Below, in pieces: positions 10,290-24,450 of a stretch of DNA of 58,940 bases (position 1 is the stretch's first letter; every line of letters starts with the position of its first letter). Position numbers and translations under genes: made by a program. The notes beneath the pieces were generated by a model. It did not search any database. It had not been told where the DNA came from and worked only from the letters and a program-made list of their open reading frames with translations. This DNA is from Streptomyces sp. 35G-GA-8 (lineage in GTDB: Bacteria > Actinomycetota > Actinomycetes > Streptomycetales > Streptomycetaceae). The stretch lies in the NCBI RefSeq assembly GCF_023534745.1, contig NZ_JAMHJQ010000002.1, positions 506,842 through 565,781 of the forward strand, given 5' to 3'.

Positions 10290-10942
10290 CAGGCTTCACT
10301 CCCCTCGTTGTCGTCGGCCTTGGAAGGGCCAGACACGAAGGACTCGAAGGCGGCCTTGGTGAAGACCACGTCGTCGGAGACGATCACGTCGTACGTGTTC
10401 AGCTGGCCCGGCGCCAGGATGTGCACCTGGGGCAGGTTGCGGGCGGACAGCCACGCGGCCTCGTCGGACCTCTCGACGACCAGCAGCACGTTCTTGCGCT
10501 CGCTGATCTTGCCGATCAGGGTCCGGGCGGCCTTGGTGGACACCGCGTCCTCGACCAGGCCGGAGACGACGTGGATACGAGAGTGACGGGCCCGGTCGGT
10601 GAGGGCACCGCGCAGGGCGGCGGCCTTCATCTTCTTGGGGGTCCGCTGCGAGTAGTCACGCGGCACGGGGCCGTGGACGACGCCACCACCGGCGAACTGC
10701 GGAGCGCGGGTCGAACCCTGACGGGCGCGGCCGGTGCCCTTCTGGCGGTACGGCTTCTTGCCACCGCCACGGACTTCGCCGCGGGTCTTGGTCTTGTGCG
10801 TGCCCTGTCGGGCAGCGGCCAGCTGGGCGACAACGACCTGGTGGATCAGCGGAATGCTGACCTTCGCGTCGAAGATCTCCGAGGGGAGCTCGACGGTCCC
10901 GGCCTTGTCGCCTGCCGGCGAAAGGATGTCAACGGTGCTCAT
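10289..10942 (-). CDS. rplD: 50S ribosomal protein L4
   Basis: L4 (217 aa) is an early assembly protein with an extended loop that reaches the exit tunnel. In E. coli it also represses the S10 operon. The loop is seen as [19 protein letters not shown] (about residues 59-77). The C-terminal fold ends in an acidic tail. Confidence 0.96.
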   Translation of the reverse strand: MSTVDILSPAGDKAGTVELPSEIFDAKVSIPLIHQVVVAQLAAARQGTHKTKTRGEVRGGGKKPYRQKGTGRARQGSTRAPQFAGGGVVHGPVPRDYSQRTPKKMKAAALRGALTDRARHSRIHVVSGLVEDAVSTKAARTLIGKISERKNVLLVVERSDEAAWLSARNLPQVHILAPGQLNTYDVIVSDDVVFTKAAFESFVSGPSKADDNEGSEA

Positions 10943-10950
10943 CAGTTACC

Positions 10951-11595
10951 TCAGGCCCCCTTGGCCGCGGTACGGACCAGGACGAGGCCGCCGTTCGGAC
11001 CAGGAACCGCGCCCTTGATCAGGAGCAGGCCCTTCTCCGCGTCAACGGCGTGAACGGTCAGGTTCTGGGTGGTGACCCGCTCGTTGCCCATACGGCCCGC
11101 CATGCGGAGGCCCTTGAACACACGGCCCGGGGTGGCGCAGCCACCGATGGAACCGGGAGAGCGGTGCTTGCGCTGGGTGCCGTGACCGGCGCCGAGGCCC
11201 TTGAAGTTGTGACGCTTCATGACACCGGCGAAGCCCTTGCCCTTGCTCTTGCCCGTGACGTCGACCTTGACGCCGGACTCGAACGTGGCGGCGGTGATCT
11301 CCTGGCCGAGCGTGTACTCGCCGGCGTCGGAGGTGCGGAGCTCCACCAGGTGGCGGCGGGGGGTCACGTCGGCCTTGGCGAAGTGGCCCTTGAGGGGCTT
11401 GTTCACCTTGCGCGGGTCGATCTCGCCGAAGGCGATCTGGACCGACTCGTAGCCGTCGGAGTCATTCGTACGGACCTGGGTAACAACGCAGGGCCCGGCC
11501 TTGACGACGGTCACCGGGACGACACGGTTGTTCTCGTCCCAGACCTGGGTCATGCCGAGCTTCTCGCCCAGGACACCCTTGATCTGCTTTGCCAT
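10951..11595 (-). CDS. rplC: 50S ribosomal protein L3
   Basis: L3 (214 aa) has a long extension that reaches the peptidyl transferase centre. The start [20 protein letters not shown] and the segment [20 protein letters not shown] are diagnostic. It is the second gene of the S10 operon. Confidence 0.97.
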   Translation of the reverse strand: MAKQIKGVLGEKLGMTQVWDENNRVVPVTVVKAGPCVVTQVRTNDSDGYESVQIAFGEIDPRKVNKPLKGHFAKADVTPRRHLVELRTSDAGEYTLGQEITAATFESGVKVDVTGKSKGKGFAGVMKRHNFKGLGAGHGTQRKHRSPGSIGGCATPGRVFKGLRMAGRMGNERVTTQNLTVHAVDAEKGLLLIKGAVPGPNGGLVLVRTAAKGA

Positions 11596-11609
11596 CTCTT
11601 CCGCGCCTC

Positions 11610-11918
11610 TCAGAGCTTGATCTCGATGTCAACGCCGGCCGGAAGGTCCAGGCGCATCAGCGAGTCAACGGTCTTGGGCGTCGGGTCGAGGATGTCGATC
11701 AGGCGCTTGTGCGTGCGCATCTCGAAGTGCTCGCGCGAGTCCTTGTACTTGTGCGGCGACTTGATGACGCAGTACACGTTCTTCTCAGTGGGCAGCGGCA
11801 CCGGGCCCGCGACCGACGCACCAGTACGTGTCACCGTCTCGACGATCTTCTTCGCCGAGGAGTCGATGACCTCGTGGTCGTAGGCCTTGAGCCGGATGCG
11901 GATCTTCTGTCCCGCCAT
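11610..11918 (-). CDS. rpsJ: 30S ribosomal protein S10
   Basis: S10 (102 aa) is the first gene of the S10 operon and in other bacteria also acts as NusE in antitermination. The chosen start is [19 protein letters not shown], which matches the family. Longer in-frame upstream starts would read through the leader. The motif [19 protein letters not shown] is at the C-terminus. The leader carries a box shared with rpsL. Confidence 0.97.
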   Translation of the reverse strand: MAGQKIRIRLKAYDHEVIDSSAKKIVETVTRTGASVAGPVPLPTEKNVYCVIKSPHKYKDSREHFEMRTHKRLIDILDPTPKTVDSLMRLDLPAGVDIEIKL

Positions 11919-12482
11919 GGCTGCTTCGTAGTCCTGTCTCTCGTAACGCTCTGGAACCCGGTAGCTCCGCGCCCCGCTCCGACCCACGCGGTCGGGCGTG
12001 TCGCATCCTCGCCAATGAAAATTTCCCGAAGGATTTTCCCTGCCAAGGGGTACGGTCCTGACGACCGCGAGCCGGGGCCGGGCCGCGATATCGCGATTGG
12101 CCACCGGGCGCCTGGCCGGAGCCCCGCTGACGCTTCCCGGAAGATTCCCGTACGTCCGCCCCAGCGCTGCCCGGAAGGGCAGTTGGGACGACGAGTACTG
12201 TGGGACTCGCTTCCGGTCCTCCCGGCGGGAGGCGCGCAGCATCGGCACTCAACCGAGCAACCTGAACAGTGTGCCATAGGGGCCCCAGCCCTGGCCAATC
12301 GCGGCCGGAAAGGGTACCCCACGCTCGGATCGGTCAAGCATGCCGCGCCCGGGTCATGTGCCGGCACGACGGTCCGCGACGATCACGGCGCTCAGCGTGA
12401 CACCGCCCCTGGGTTTCCCGGCCGCGGTCGGTACGCTCACGGGGGTCAAGTCGGCCTCGGCGCACGGGGAGTGGGGACTTCG
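11919..12482. other. 564-nt divergent control region, rpsJ versus kinase gene
   Basis: There is no credible gene here. It separates the minus-strand S10 operon from the plus-strand kinase. It contains the rpsJ leader box (11978-12003) and an A/T-rich patch near 12015-12045. A weak minus-strand promoter candidate has GGCCAA/AGTGTG on the plus strand (12293-12298 and 12268-12273, read TTGGCC-19-CACACT on the minus strand). Promoter placement is a guess. Confidence 0.5.
11978..12003 (-). promoter_or_regulatory. leader box shared with rpsL (rpsJ copy)
   Basis: On the minus strand this reads CGACACG followed by CCCGACCGCGTGGGTCGGAG. It ends about 60 nt before the rpsJ ATG and contains a 6-bp hairpin, CCGACC/GGTCGG. 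The same box with a single internal difference (A for G in CGACAC[G/A]CCC) lies upstream of rpsL at 19855-19880. Both copies are followed further downstream by GTTCCAG and then GTTA. Identity over about 25 nt between two unlinked operons suggests a conserved leader RNA or operator. Its function is unknown to me. Confidence 0.7.
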
Positions 12483-14753
12483 GTGAAAGCTCTGGCGGTC
12501 GGCGACCCGCGACACGTGGGTCCGTACCGGATCACGGGCCGGCTGGGCGCGGGCGGGATGGGCGTGGTCTACCTCGGGTCCTCGCCCGGCGGGCGAGAGG
12601 TGGCCGTGAAGGTCATCCGGCCCGAGTTGGCGGACGAACCGGGATTCCGGGAACGGTTCGCACGCGAGGCCTCGGCGGCCCAGGCCGTCAGCGGGGCGTT
12701 CACCGCCGCCGTGGTCGGCGCGGACCCGCACGGAGAGGCGCCCTGGCTGGCCACGCTCTATGTGCGCGGGCTCTCGCTCGCCGAGGCGATCGCGCGGCAC
12801 GGCACGCTGCCCGAGTGGTCGGTGTGCGGACTGGGTGCCGGACTGGCCGAGGCGCTCCAGGCCATCCACGCCGCGGGGCTGATCCACCGCGACCTGAAAC
12901 CCTCGAACGTACTGCTGGCCGCCGACGGACCGCGCGTGATCGACTTCGGGATCGCCATGGAGGCGGGCGCCGAAGCGCTCACGAGCACCGGTCTCATCGT
13001 CGGCACGCCGGGGTTCATGGCACCCGAGCAGTTCATCCGCCGGCCGGTCGGAACGGCCGCCGATGTGTTCTGCCTGGGCGCGGTGCTGGCCTTCGCGGCC
13101 ACCGGGGAGGGACCGTTCGGCACCGGCTCGTCGCACGCGATGGGCTATCGCGTCGTCCACGAGGAGCCGGATCTGACGGCGCTGCCCGCTCGCGTACGGG
13201 ACGTGGTGGCGCGGTGCCTGGCGAAGGACCCCGCGGCCCGGCCCACGGTTCCCGAACTGCTGGATGAGCTGGCCGGGCTCGTGGCGTCGGGGCCGGGGCC
13301 GGATCCGGCCCCGCAGGAGCGGGATGCGACGAGCGGGCAGCCGCGTGGCGTGACTCTCCCCCTGCGGGGGGCTCTCTGGCTGCCCGTGCCGCTCGCGGAC
13401 GCGGTGGACCGGGCGGACACGGAGACCGTCGAGCCGCCGCCCACCGCGGACCCGGTGCCCGACGCGGAGCCGGTGCCCGCCGAGCCTCCGTCCCCGATCG
13501 CCGACACGGCTGGCGCCGGTTCACCGGAGTCGCGGAATCACACCATCTCTCCGCGCCCGCCGGGCTCGGACCCGAGCTGGGTGCGCAGACACCGGACAAA
13601 GCTGCTGATCAGCTGTCTGCTTCTCGGCGCCATCGGCTTTCTCTCGCCCCGCGTCGGCGCGTGGATCACCGATGGCTCCGAATCGAAGGACATCTCCGGC
13701 TCGGGGGCGGGAGCCGGCGCCGGGTCGTCGCCCGGGCCCTCCGCCTCCGCGTCGAGGGCCTTCGAGTGCGCCGACAGGAGCGGGCCGCTCCTGGGCTCCG
13801 GTTCGTCCGCCCAGAAAAGCGCCGTGGACGCGTGGATCAAGGCGTACACGGCGACCTGTCCCGAGGCCCAGGTCAACTACAACCCCATCGGCTCGGGCGC
13901 CGGCATCACCGAATTCCTGGCAGGCACCACCGCCTTCACGGGCTCCGACGCCGCGCTCAAGCCCGCCGAGTCCGCCAGGTCCAAGACCGTCTGCGAGGGC
14001 GGCTCGGCGATCAATCTGCCGATGCTCGGCAGCCCGATCGCCATCGCCTACCACGTCCCCGGTGTGGATGACCTCGTCCTGGACGCCCCGGCCATCGCGA
14101 AGATCTTCGACTCGAAGATCACGAAGTGGAACGACGCCGCGATCAGGGAGCTGAACCCCGGCGTCAACCTGCCCGCCACGACGATCCAGGCGTTCCACCG
14201 CAGTGACCAGTCCGTCGTCAACCGGACGCTGAGCGACTACCTGAACGCCTCGGCCCCGGCCGAGTGGCCGTACGAGTCCGGAACGGGATGGCCCGGCTCC
14301 GGCGGTCTGTCCGCCAATGGCTCCTCCGGTGTCGCCGCCCAGGTGAAGCAGGTCGCCGGCTCGATCGGCTACTTCGATCTGTCCTACGCGAGCGCGAGCG
14401 GCGAGAACCTTCCTACCGTCAAGATCAGTACGGGCGCCGCGGGGCCCGTCGAGGCGACCACGGAGAACGCGTCCGAGGGCCTGGGCACCGCCGCGATCGT
14501 CGGTACGGGCAAGGACCTGGCCCTCGCGCTCGACTACACGACCAAGGCCGAGGGCGCCTACCCGCTTCTCTATGTGACCTACGAGATCGTCTGCGACAAG
14601 GGCACCTATCCCGGCGCGCTCGGTACGTTGAAGTCCTTCCTGAGCTACACCAGCAGCGAGGAGGGGCAGCGGACCATCAGCGGCATGGGGTACGCGCCAC
14701 TGCCCTCCGCACTCACCGCCAAGGTCCGCGAGTCCGTCCGTACGATCACCTGA
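12483..14753 (+). CDS. transmembrane Ser/Thr protein kinase fused to a PstS-like extracellular binding domain
   Basis: A protein of about 756 aa. Residues 15-270 are a Hanks-type kinase: glycine loop GRLGAGGMGVVYLG, ATP lysine K43, alphaC glutamate E62, catalytic HRDLKPSN with D137, DFG with D154, then GTPGFMAPEQ. A Pro/Glu-rich linker (about 275-365) leads to one membrane helix (about 373-395). Residues 427-756 resemble the phosphate-binding protein PstS: LLGSGSSAQKSAVDAWIKAY, IGSGAGITEFLAGT, FTGSDAAL, SKITKWNDAAIRELNPGVNL. In the ligand loop R573 and D575 are kept, but the usual GSGTS that follows is replaced by QSVVN, so the ligand is uncertain. I chose GTG at 12483 because GGGGA lies 5 nt upstream. 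A GTG at 12471 is also in frame. It is probably a receptor kinase that senses phosphate or a related anion (inference). Confidence 0.85.
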   Translation: MKALAVGDPRHVGPYRITGRLGAGGMGVVYLGSSPGGREVAVKVIRPELADEPGFRERFAREASAAQAVSGAFTAAVVGADPHGEAPWLATLYVRGLSLAEAIARHGTLPEWSVCGLGAGLAEALQAIHAAGLIHRDLKPSNVLLAADGPRVIDFGIAMEAGAEALTSTGLIVGTPGFMAPEQFIRRPVGTAADVFCLGAVLAFAATGEGPFGTGSSHAMGYRVVHEEPDLTALPARVRDVVARCLAKDPAARPTVPELLDELAGLVASGPGPDPAPQERDATSGQPRGVTLPLRGALWLPVPLADAVDRADTETVEPPPTADPVPDAEPVPAEPPSPIADTAGAGSPESRNHTISPRPPGSDPSWVRRHRTKLLISCLLLGAIGFLSPRVGAWITDGSESKDISGSGAGAGAGSSPGPSASASRAFECADRSGPLLGSGSSAQKSAVDAWIKAYTATCPEAQVNYNPIGSGAGITEFLAGTTAFTGSDAALKPAESARSKTVCEGGSAINLPMLGSPIAIAYHVPGVDDLVLDAPAIAKIFDSKITKWNDAAIRELNPGVNLPATTIQAFHRSDQSVVNRTLSDYLNASAPAEWPYESGTGWPGSGGLSANGSSGVAAQVKQVAGSIGYFDLSYASASGENLPTVKISTGAAGPVEATTENASEGLGTAAIVGTGKDLALALDYTTKAEGAYPLLYVTYEIVCDKGTYPGALGTLKSFLSYTSSEEGQRTISGMGYAPLPSALTAKVRESVRTIT

Positions 14754-14883
14754 GCCCGAACCGTGTCCGTGCTCCCCGGACGGAAGGGCCCGGCGCTGTG
14801 GCCGGAAAGGTTCTGGGAAAGCGCTCTCCATCCGAGCAGTCTTGGCCCCGACCGAGCCGCCCACCGCTCGAAGGGTTGATCGC

Positions 14884-15336
14884 ATGTCCCGCTCCACAGG
14901 CACTACCACGGACAGCCCCCGCACCCGTCCAGGCACCCGCACCACCGCCCTGCTGGCCGGGGCCTCGTCCATGCTCGCTCTCGGCGTCCTCGGCGCCACA
15001 GCGCCCCCGGCAACGGCCTCGCCGAGCGACGCGCAGGTCAACGGCCAGGCCACCTGGTACAACACCGGCCTCGGCGCCTGCGGTTGGTTCAACGACGACA
15101 GCCAGCTGGTCGTGGCCGTCTCGGCGGCCCTGTACGGGAACTACCCCAACCCCAACAACTCCCCCGTGTGCGGAAAGCAGTTACGGGTCAACGGCCCGCT
15201 CGGCTCCGTGACCGTGACGGTCGTGGACAGATGCTCCGGCTGCGCGACGAACGACGTGGACCTCAGCCCCGCCGCGTTCCGCCAGGTGGGCAACCCCGAC
15301 GTGGGGCGGATCAACGTCAGCTGGGACTGGATCTGA
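14884..15336 (+). CDS. secreted double-psi beta-barrel (RlpA/expansin-like) protein with a TTA codon
   Basis: A 150-aa exported protein. A Tat/Sec-like leader ([19 protein letters not shown], ending near ATAS at about residue 45) precedes one compact domain of about 100 residues. [35 protein letters not shown] and [18 protein letters not shown] fit the double-psi barrel with paired cysteines and the Asp of expansin/RlpA proteins. The layout also recalls the secreted Streptomyces papain inhibitor, from memory. Codon 100 is TTA (15181-15183), the rare leucine codon read by the bldA tRNA in Streptomyces, so expression may depend on development. It follows the kinase by 130 nt on the same strand and ends at a strong hairpin. 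Confidence 0.8.
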   Translation: MSRSTGTTTDSPRTRPGTRTTALLAGASSMLALGVLGATAPPATASPSDAQVNGQATWYNTGLGACGWFNDDSQLVVAVSAALYGNYPNPNNSPVCGKQLRVNGPLGSVTVTVVDRCSGCATNDVDLSPAAFRQVGNPDVGRINVSWDWI

Positions 15337-15360
15337 CCCGACCGGCACCCCGCACGCGAA

Positions 15361-15392
15361 AGGGCCCGTACGACCGAAGTCGTACGGGCCCT
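15361..15392. terminator. bidirectional terminator between the secreted-protein gene and tuf
   Basis: A perfect 14-bp stem (AGGGCCCGTACGAC, 15361-15374) with a CGAA loop pairs with 15379-15392. It lies between convergent genes, 25 nt after one stop and 52 nt after the other, so it can end both transcripts. There is no T-tract, as is common in high-GC actinobacteria. Confidence 0.8.
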
Positions 15393-15443
15393 GCCGTTGG
15401 ATGCTCCGAGGAGCTATCCGGTCAGATCAGACCTGATCAGCAA

Positions 15444-16637
<1,194 letters not shown>

Positions 16638-16797
16638 TGGGGTCCTCCTGGAGTGGTTCTGTACGCCTTACTCATCGGCGCCAGGTGATCTTTGCTGGGA
16701 TGCCGGCCCCCGAGGCGGCCCCGCCATGATCCGGTGGATCCGGCGGAACCGCCCCAGGACTTGCCGGTGACAAGCCTAAAGCGTGGACTCGGAAGAG

Positions 16798-18924
<2,127 letters not shown>

Positions 18925-18962
18925 AAGGCTCAATCTTCTCTCGGTCTCGATGTGGGTAGCGA

Positions 18963-19433
18963 CTACCAGCGGTAGTGCGCGAAGGCCTTGTTGGACTCGG
19001 CCATCTTGTGCGTGTCCTCACGCTTCTTGACCGAGGCGCCGAGACCGTTGGAGGCGTCGAGCAGCTCGTTCATGAGGCGTTCGGTCATGGTCTTCTCGCG
19101 ACGGGCGCGGGAGTAACCCACGACCCAGCGCAGAGCGAGGGTGGCGGCGCGACCGGGCTTGACCTCGATCGGCACCTGGTAGGTGGCGCCACCGACACGG
19201 CGGGACTTGACCTCAAGCGTGGGCTTGACGTTCTCAAGCGCGCGCTTCAGCGTGATGACCGGGTCGTTGCCGGTCTTCTCGCGGAGGCCTTCCATGGCGC
19301 CGTACACGATCCGCTCGGCAGTGGAACGCTTGCCGTTGAGCAGAAGCTTGTTGATCAGCGACGTGACAAGAGGAGAACCGTAGACCGGGTCGATGATGAC
19401 CGGGCGCTTCGGGGCGGGGCCCTTACGAGGCAT
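18963..19433 (-). CDS. rpsG: 30S ribosomal protein S7
   Basis: S7 (156 aa) nucleates head assembly, and in E. coli it represses the str operon. The segments [39 protein letters not shown] and the C-terminal [13 protein letters not shown] are family-typical. It begins 2 nt after the rpsL stop. Confidence 0.98.
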   Translation of the reverse strand: MPRKGPAPKRPVIIDPVYGSPLVTSLINKLLLNGKRSTAERIVYGAMEGLREKTGNDPVITLKRALENVKPTLEVKSRRVGGATYQVPIEVKPGRAATLALRWVVGYSRARREKTMTERLMNELLDASNGLGASVKKREDTHKMAESNKAFAHYRW

Positions 19434-19435
19434 TC

Positions 19436-19807
19436 TTACTTCTCCTTCTTGGCGCCGTAGCGGCTGCGGGCCTGCTTGCGGTTCTTGACGCCCTGGGTGT
19501 CAAGGGAGCCGCGGATGATCTTGTAGCGAACACCCGGCAGGTCCTTCACACGGCCACCACGCACGAGCACGATGGAGTGCTCCTGCAGGTTGTGTCCCTC
19601 GCCCGGAATGTAGGCCGTGACCTCGATACCGGAGGTCAGACGCACACGCGCGACCTTGCGGAGGGCCGAGTTCGGCTTCTTCGGGGTGGTCGTGAAGACA
19701 CGCGTGCAGACGCCGCGGCGCTGAGGGGAACCCTCGAGTGCGGGCGTCTTGTTCTTCTCGACCTTGTCCTGCCGGCCCTTCCGGACCAGCTGCTGGATCG
19801 TAGGCAC
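19436..19807 (-). CDS. rpsL: 30S ribosomal protein S12
   Basis: S12 (123 aa) controls decoding accuracy and is the target of streptomycin-resistance mutations. [15 protein letters not shown] begins the protein. [13 protein letters not shown] holds the loop lysine K43, and [12 protein letters not shown] holds K88 and D89. Both lysines are wild type, so there is no sign of high-level streptomycin resistance of the K43 or K88 type. It is the first gene of the str operon. Its leader carries the box shared with rpsJ. Confidence 0.98.
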   Translation of the reverse strand: MPTIQQLVRKGRQDKVEKNKTPALEGSPQRRGVCTRVFTTTPKKPNSALRKVARVRLTSGIEVTAYIPGEGHNLQEHSIVLVRGGRVKDLPGVRYKIIRGSLDTQGVKNRKQARSRYGAKKEK

Positions 19808-19854
19808 TACTTCTCCGGTTTCTGTGTGCCGTCAGTGAAACTAACCTGGAACAC

Positions 19855-19880
19855 CTCCGACCCACGCGGTCGGGTGTGTC
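19855..19880 (-). promoter_or_regulatory. leader box shared with rpsJ (rpsL copy)
   Basis: The minus strand reads CGACACA followed by CCCGACCGCGTGGGTCGGAG, about 48-73 nt before the rpsL start. It differs from the rpsJ copy at one internal base and keeps the same 6-bp hairpin. It is followed downstream by GTTCCAGGTTA, compared with GTTCCAGAGCGTTA at rpsJ. The matching position and orientation argue for a shared regulatory or processing element. Confidence 0.7.
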
Positions 19881-20115
19881 GAATACTGCATGGCCTCACC
19901 GGAGGCGAGGCGGGCGCAGATTGCGGTGGCCGGTGCTCAAGCTCGCGTGCGGTTGAGGACACGCACAGGAACCCAGGCACACCCCAGGCACAAGGTCTGA
20001 GCGTACCTACCTCATCGACTCCGGTCAAAACAAATGCCGGGCCCCCCGACACGCCGGACGTCCCCCTGGTGAACGGCGGGCGACGGGGGCGCGACAGGGA
20101 GCGGCCCGGCGGTAG

Positions 20116-20163
20116 GTGGGTCGGCACGCGGATCGGTACGTGGGTCGGCACGCGGGTCGGCCA
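20116..20163. repeat. four tandem 12-bp repeats
   Basis: The units are GTGGGTCGGCAC, GCGGATCGGTAC, GTGGGTCGGCAC and GCGGGTCGGCCA. Units 1 and 3 are identical, so the array can also be read as a 24-bp duplication. It lies outside any gene, between rpsL and the rpoC terminator. Confidence 0.8.
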
Positions 20164-20363
20164 TGGGGGCCGGGTCGCCGCCGTCACGCACGCCCGGGCG
20201 GTCGCGGCGCCGGGCCCTCCCGCGCGTCCCTCTGGGGAGCCTCCCGAGGGCCCTCCTGGGCGCACGGGACGATCCGTCCACGGCTGTCGGTCCGAGGCGA
20301 GCGGGATCCGCTCCGGGACCCCGTTCGGCCCTCGGGCCGTTCGGGCATCCGCGGGGACGCCGA

Positions 20364-20395
20364 AGGGCGGCCACCCCGTACAGGATGGCCGCCCT
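20364..20395 (-). terminator. rpoC terminator hairpin
   Basis: A perfect 10-bp stem, AGGGCGGCCA (20364-20373), pairs with TGGCCGCCCT (20386-20395) around a 12-nt loop. It starts 15 nt after the rpoC stop on the minus strand. There is no T-tract. Confidence 0.7.
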
Positions 20396-20410
20396 CCGTT
20401 CGCTCACGCC

Positions 20411-24325
<3,915 letters not shown>

Positions 24326-24416
24326 TTGTCGTCAATCCCTCTTTCGGGGGTTCGAGCCCCTCGCGTCAGCGAGTAGATGGGGCACTTCAGCAATGGTCTG
24401 AACGGGTCCGGGGAGA

Positions 24417-24443
24417 GCCGGCCGGATACGGGATCCGGCCGGC
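24417..24443 (-). terminator. hairpin between rpoB and rpoC
   Basis: An 11-bp perfect stem, GCCGGCCGGAT (24417-24427), pairs with 24433-24443 around a 5-nt loop. It begins 7 nt after the rpoB stop. Because rpoB and rpoC are normally co-transcribed, it is more likely a processing or partial-attenuation site than a full stop. Confidence 0.6.
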
Positions 24444-24450
24444 GAACCCG

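Larger units (their letters stand above)
19808..20410. other. 603-nt intergenic region between rpsL and rpoC
   Basis: I find no convincing gene. From left to right it holds the rpsL leader box (19855-19880), a plain stretch, a 4 x 12-bp tandem repeat (20116-20163), and the rpoC terminator (20364-20395). The rpsL promoter should lie upstream of 19880 but could not be placed with confidence. Confidence 0.6.

Noticed and set aside
14754-14883. Separate promoter for the secreted barrel gene
   Set aside because: No pair of hexamers with acceptable spacing was found in the 130-nt gap. The gene may be co-transcribed with the kinase, so I did not list one.
16752-16774. Short inverted repeat between fusA and tuf as a terminator
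   Set aside because: The stem is short and interrupted, the loop is long relative to it, and tuf must still be transcribed. Not strong enough to list.
19436-19807. Possible streptomycin-resistance allele of rpsL
   Set aside because: K43 and K88 are both lysine, so the common resistance changes are absent.
20116-20163. Could the 12-bp tandem repeats be a small CRISPR array?
   Set aside because: Units are contiguous with no unique spacers and too short. No cas genes are present in the window.
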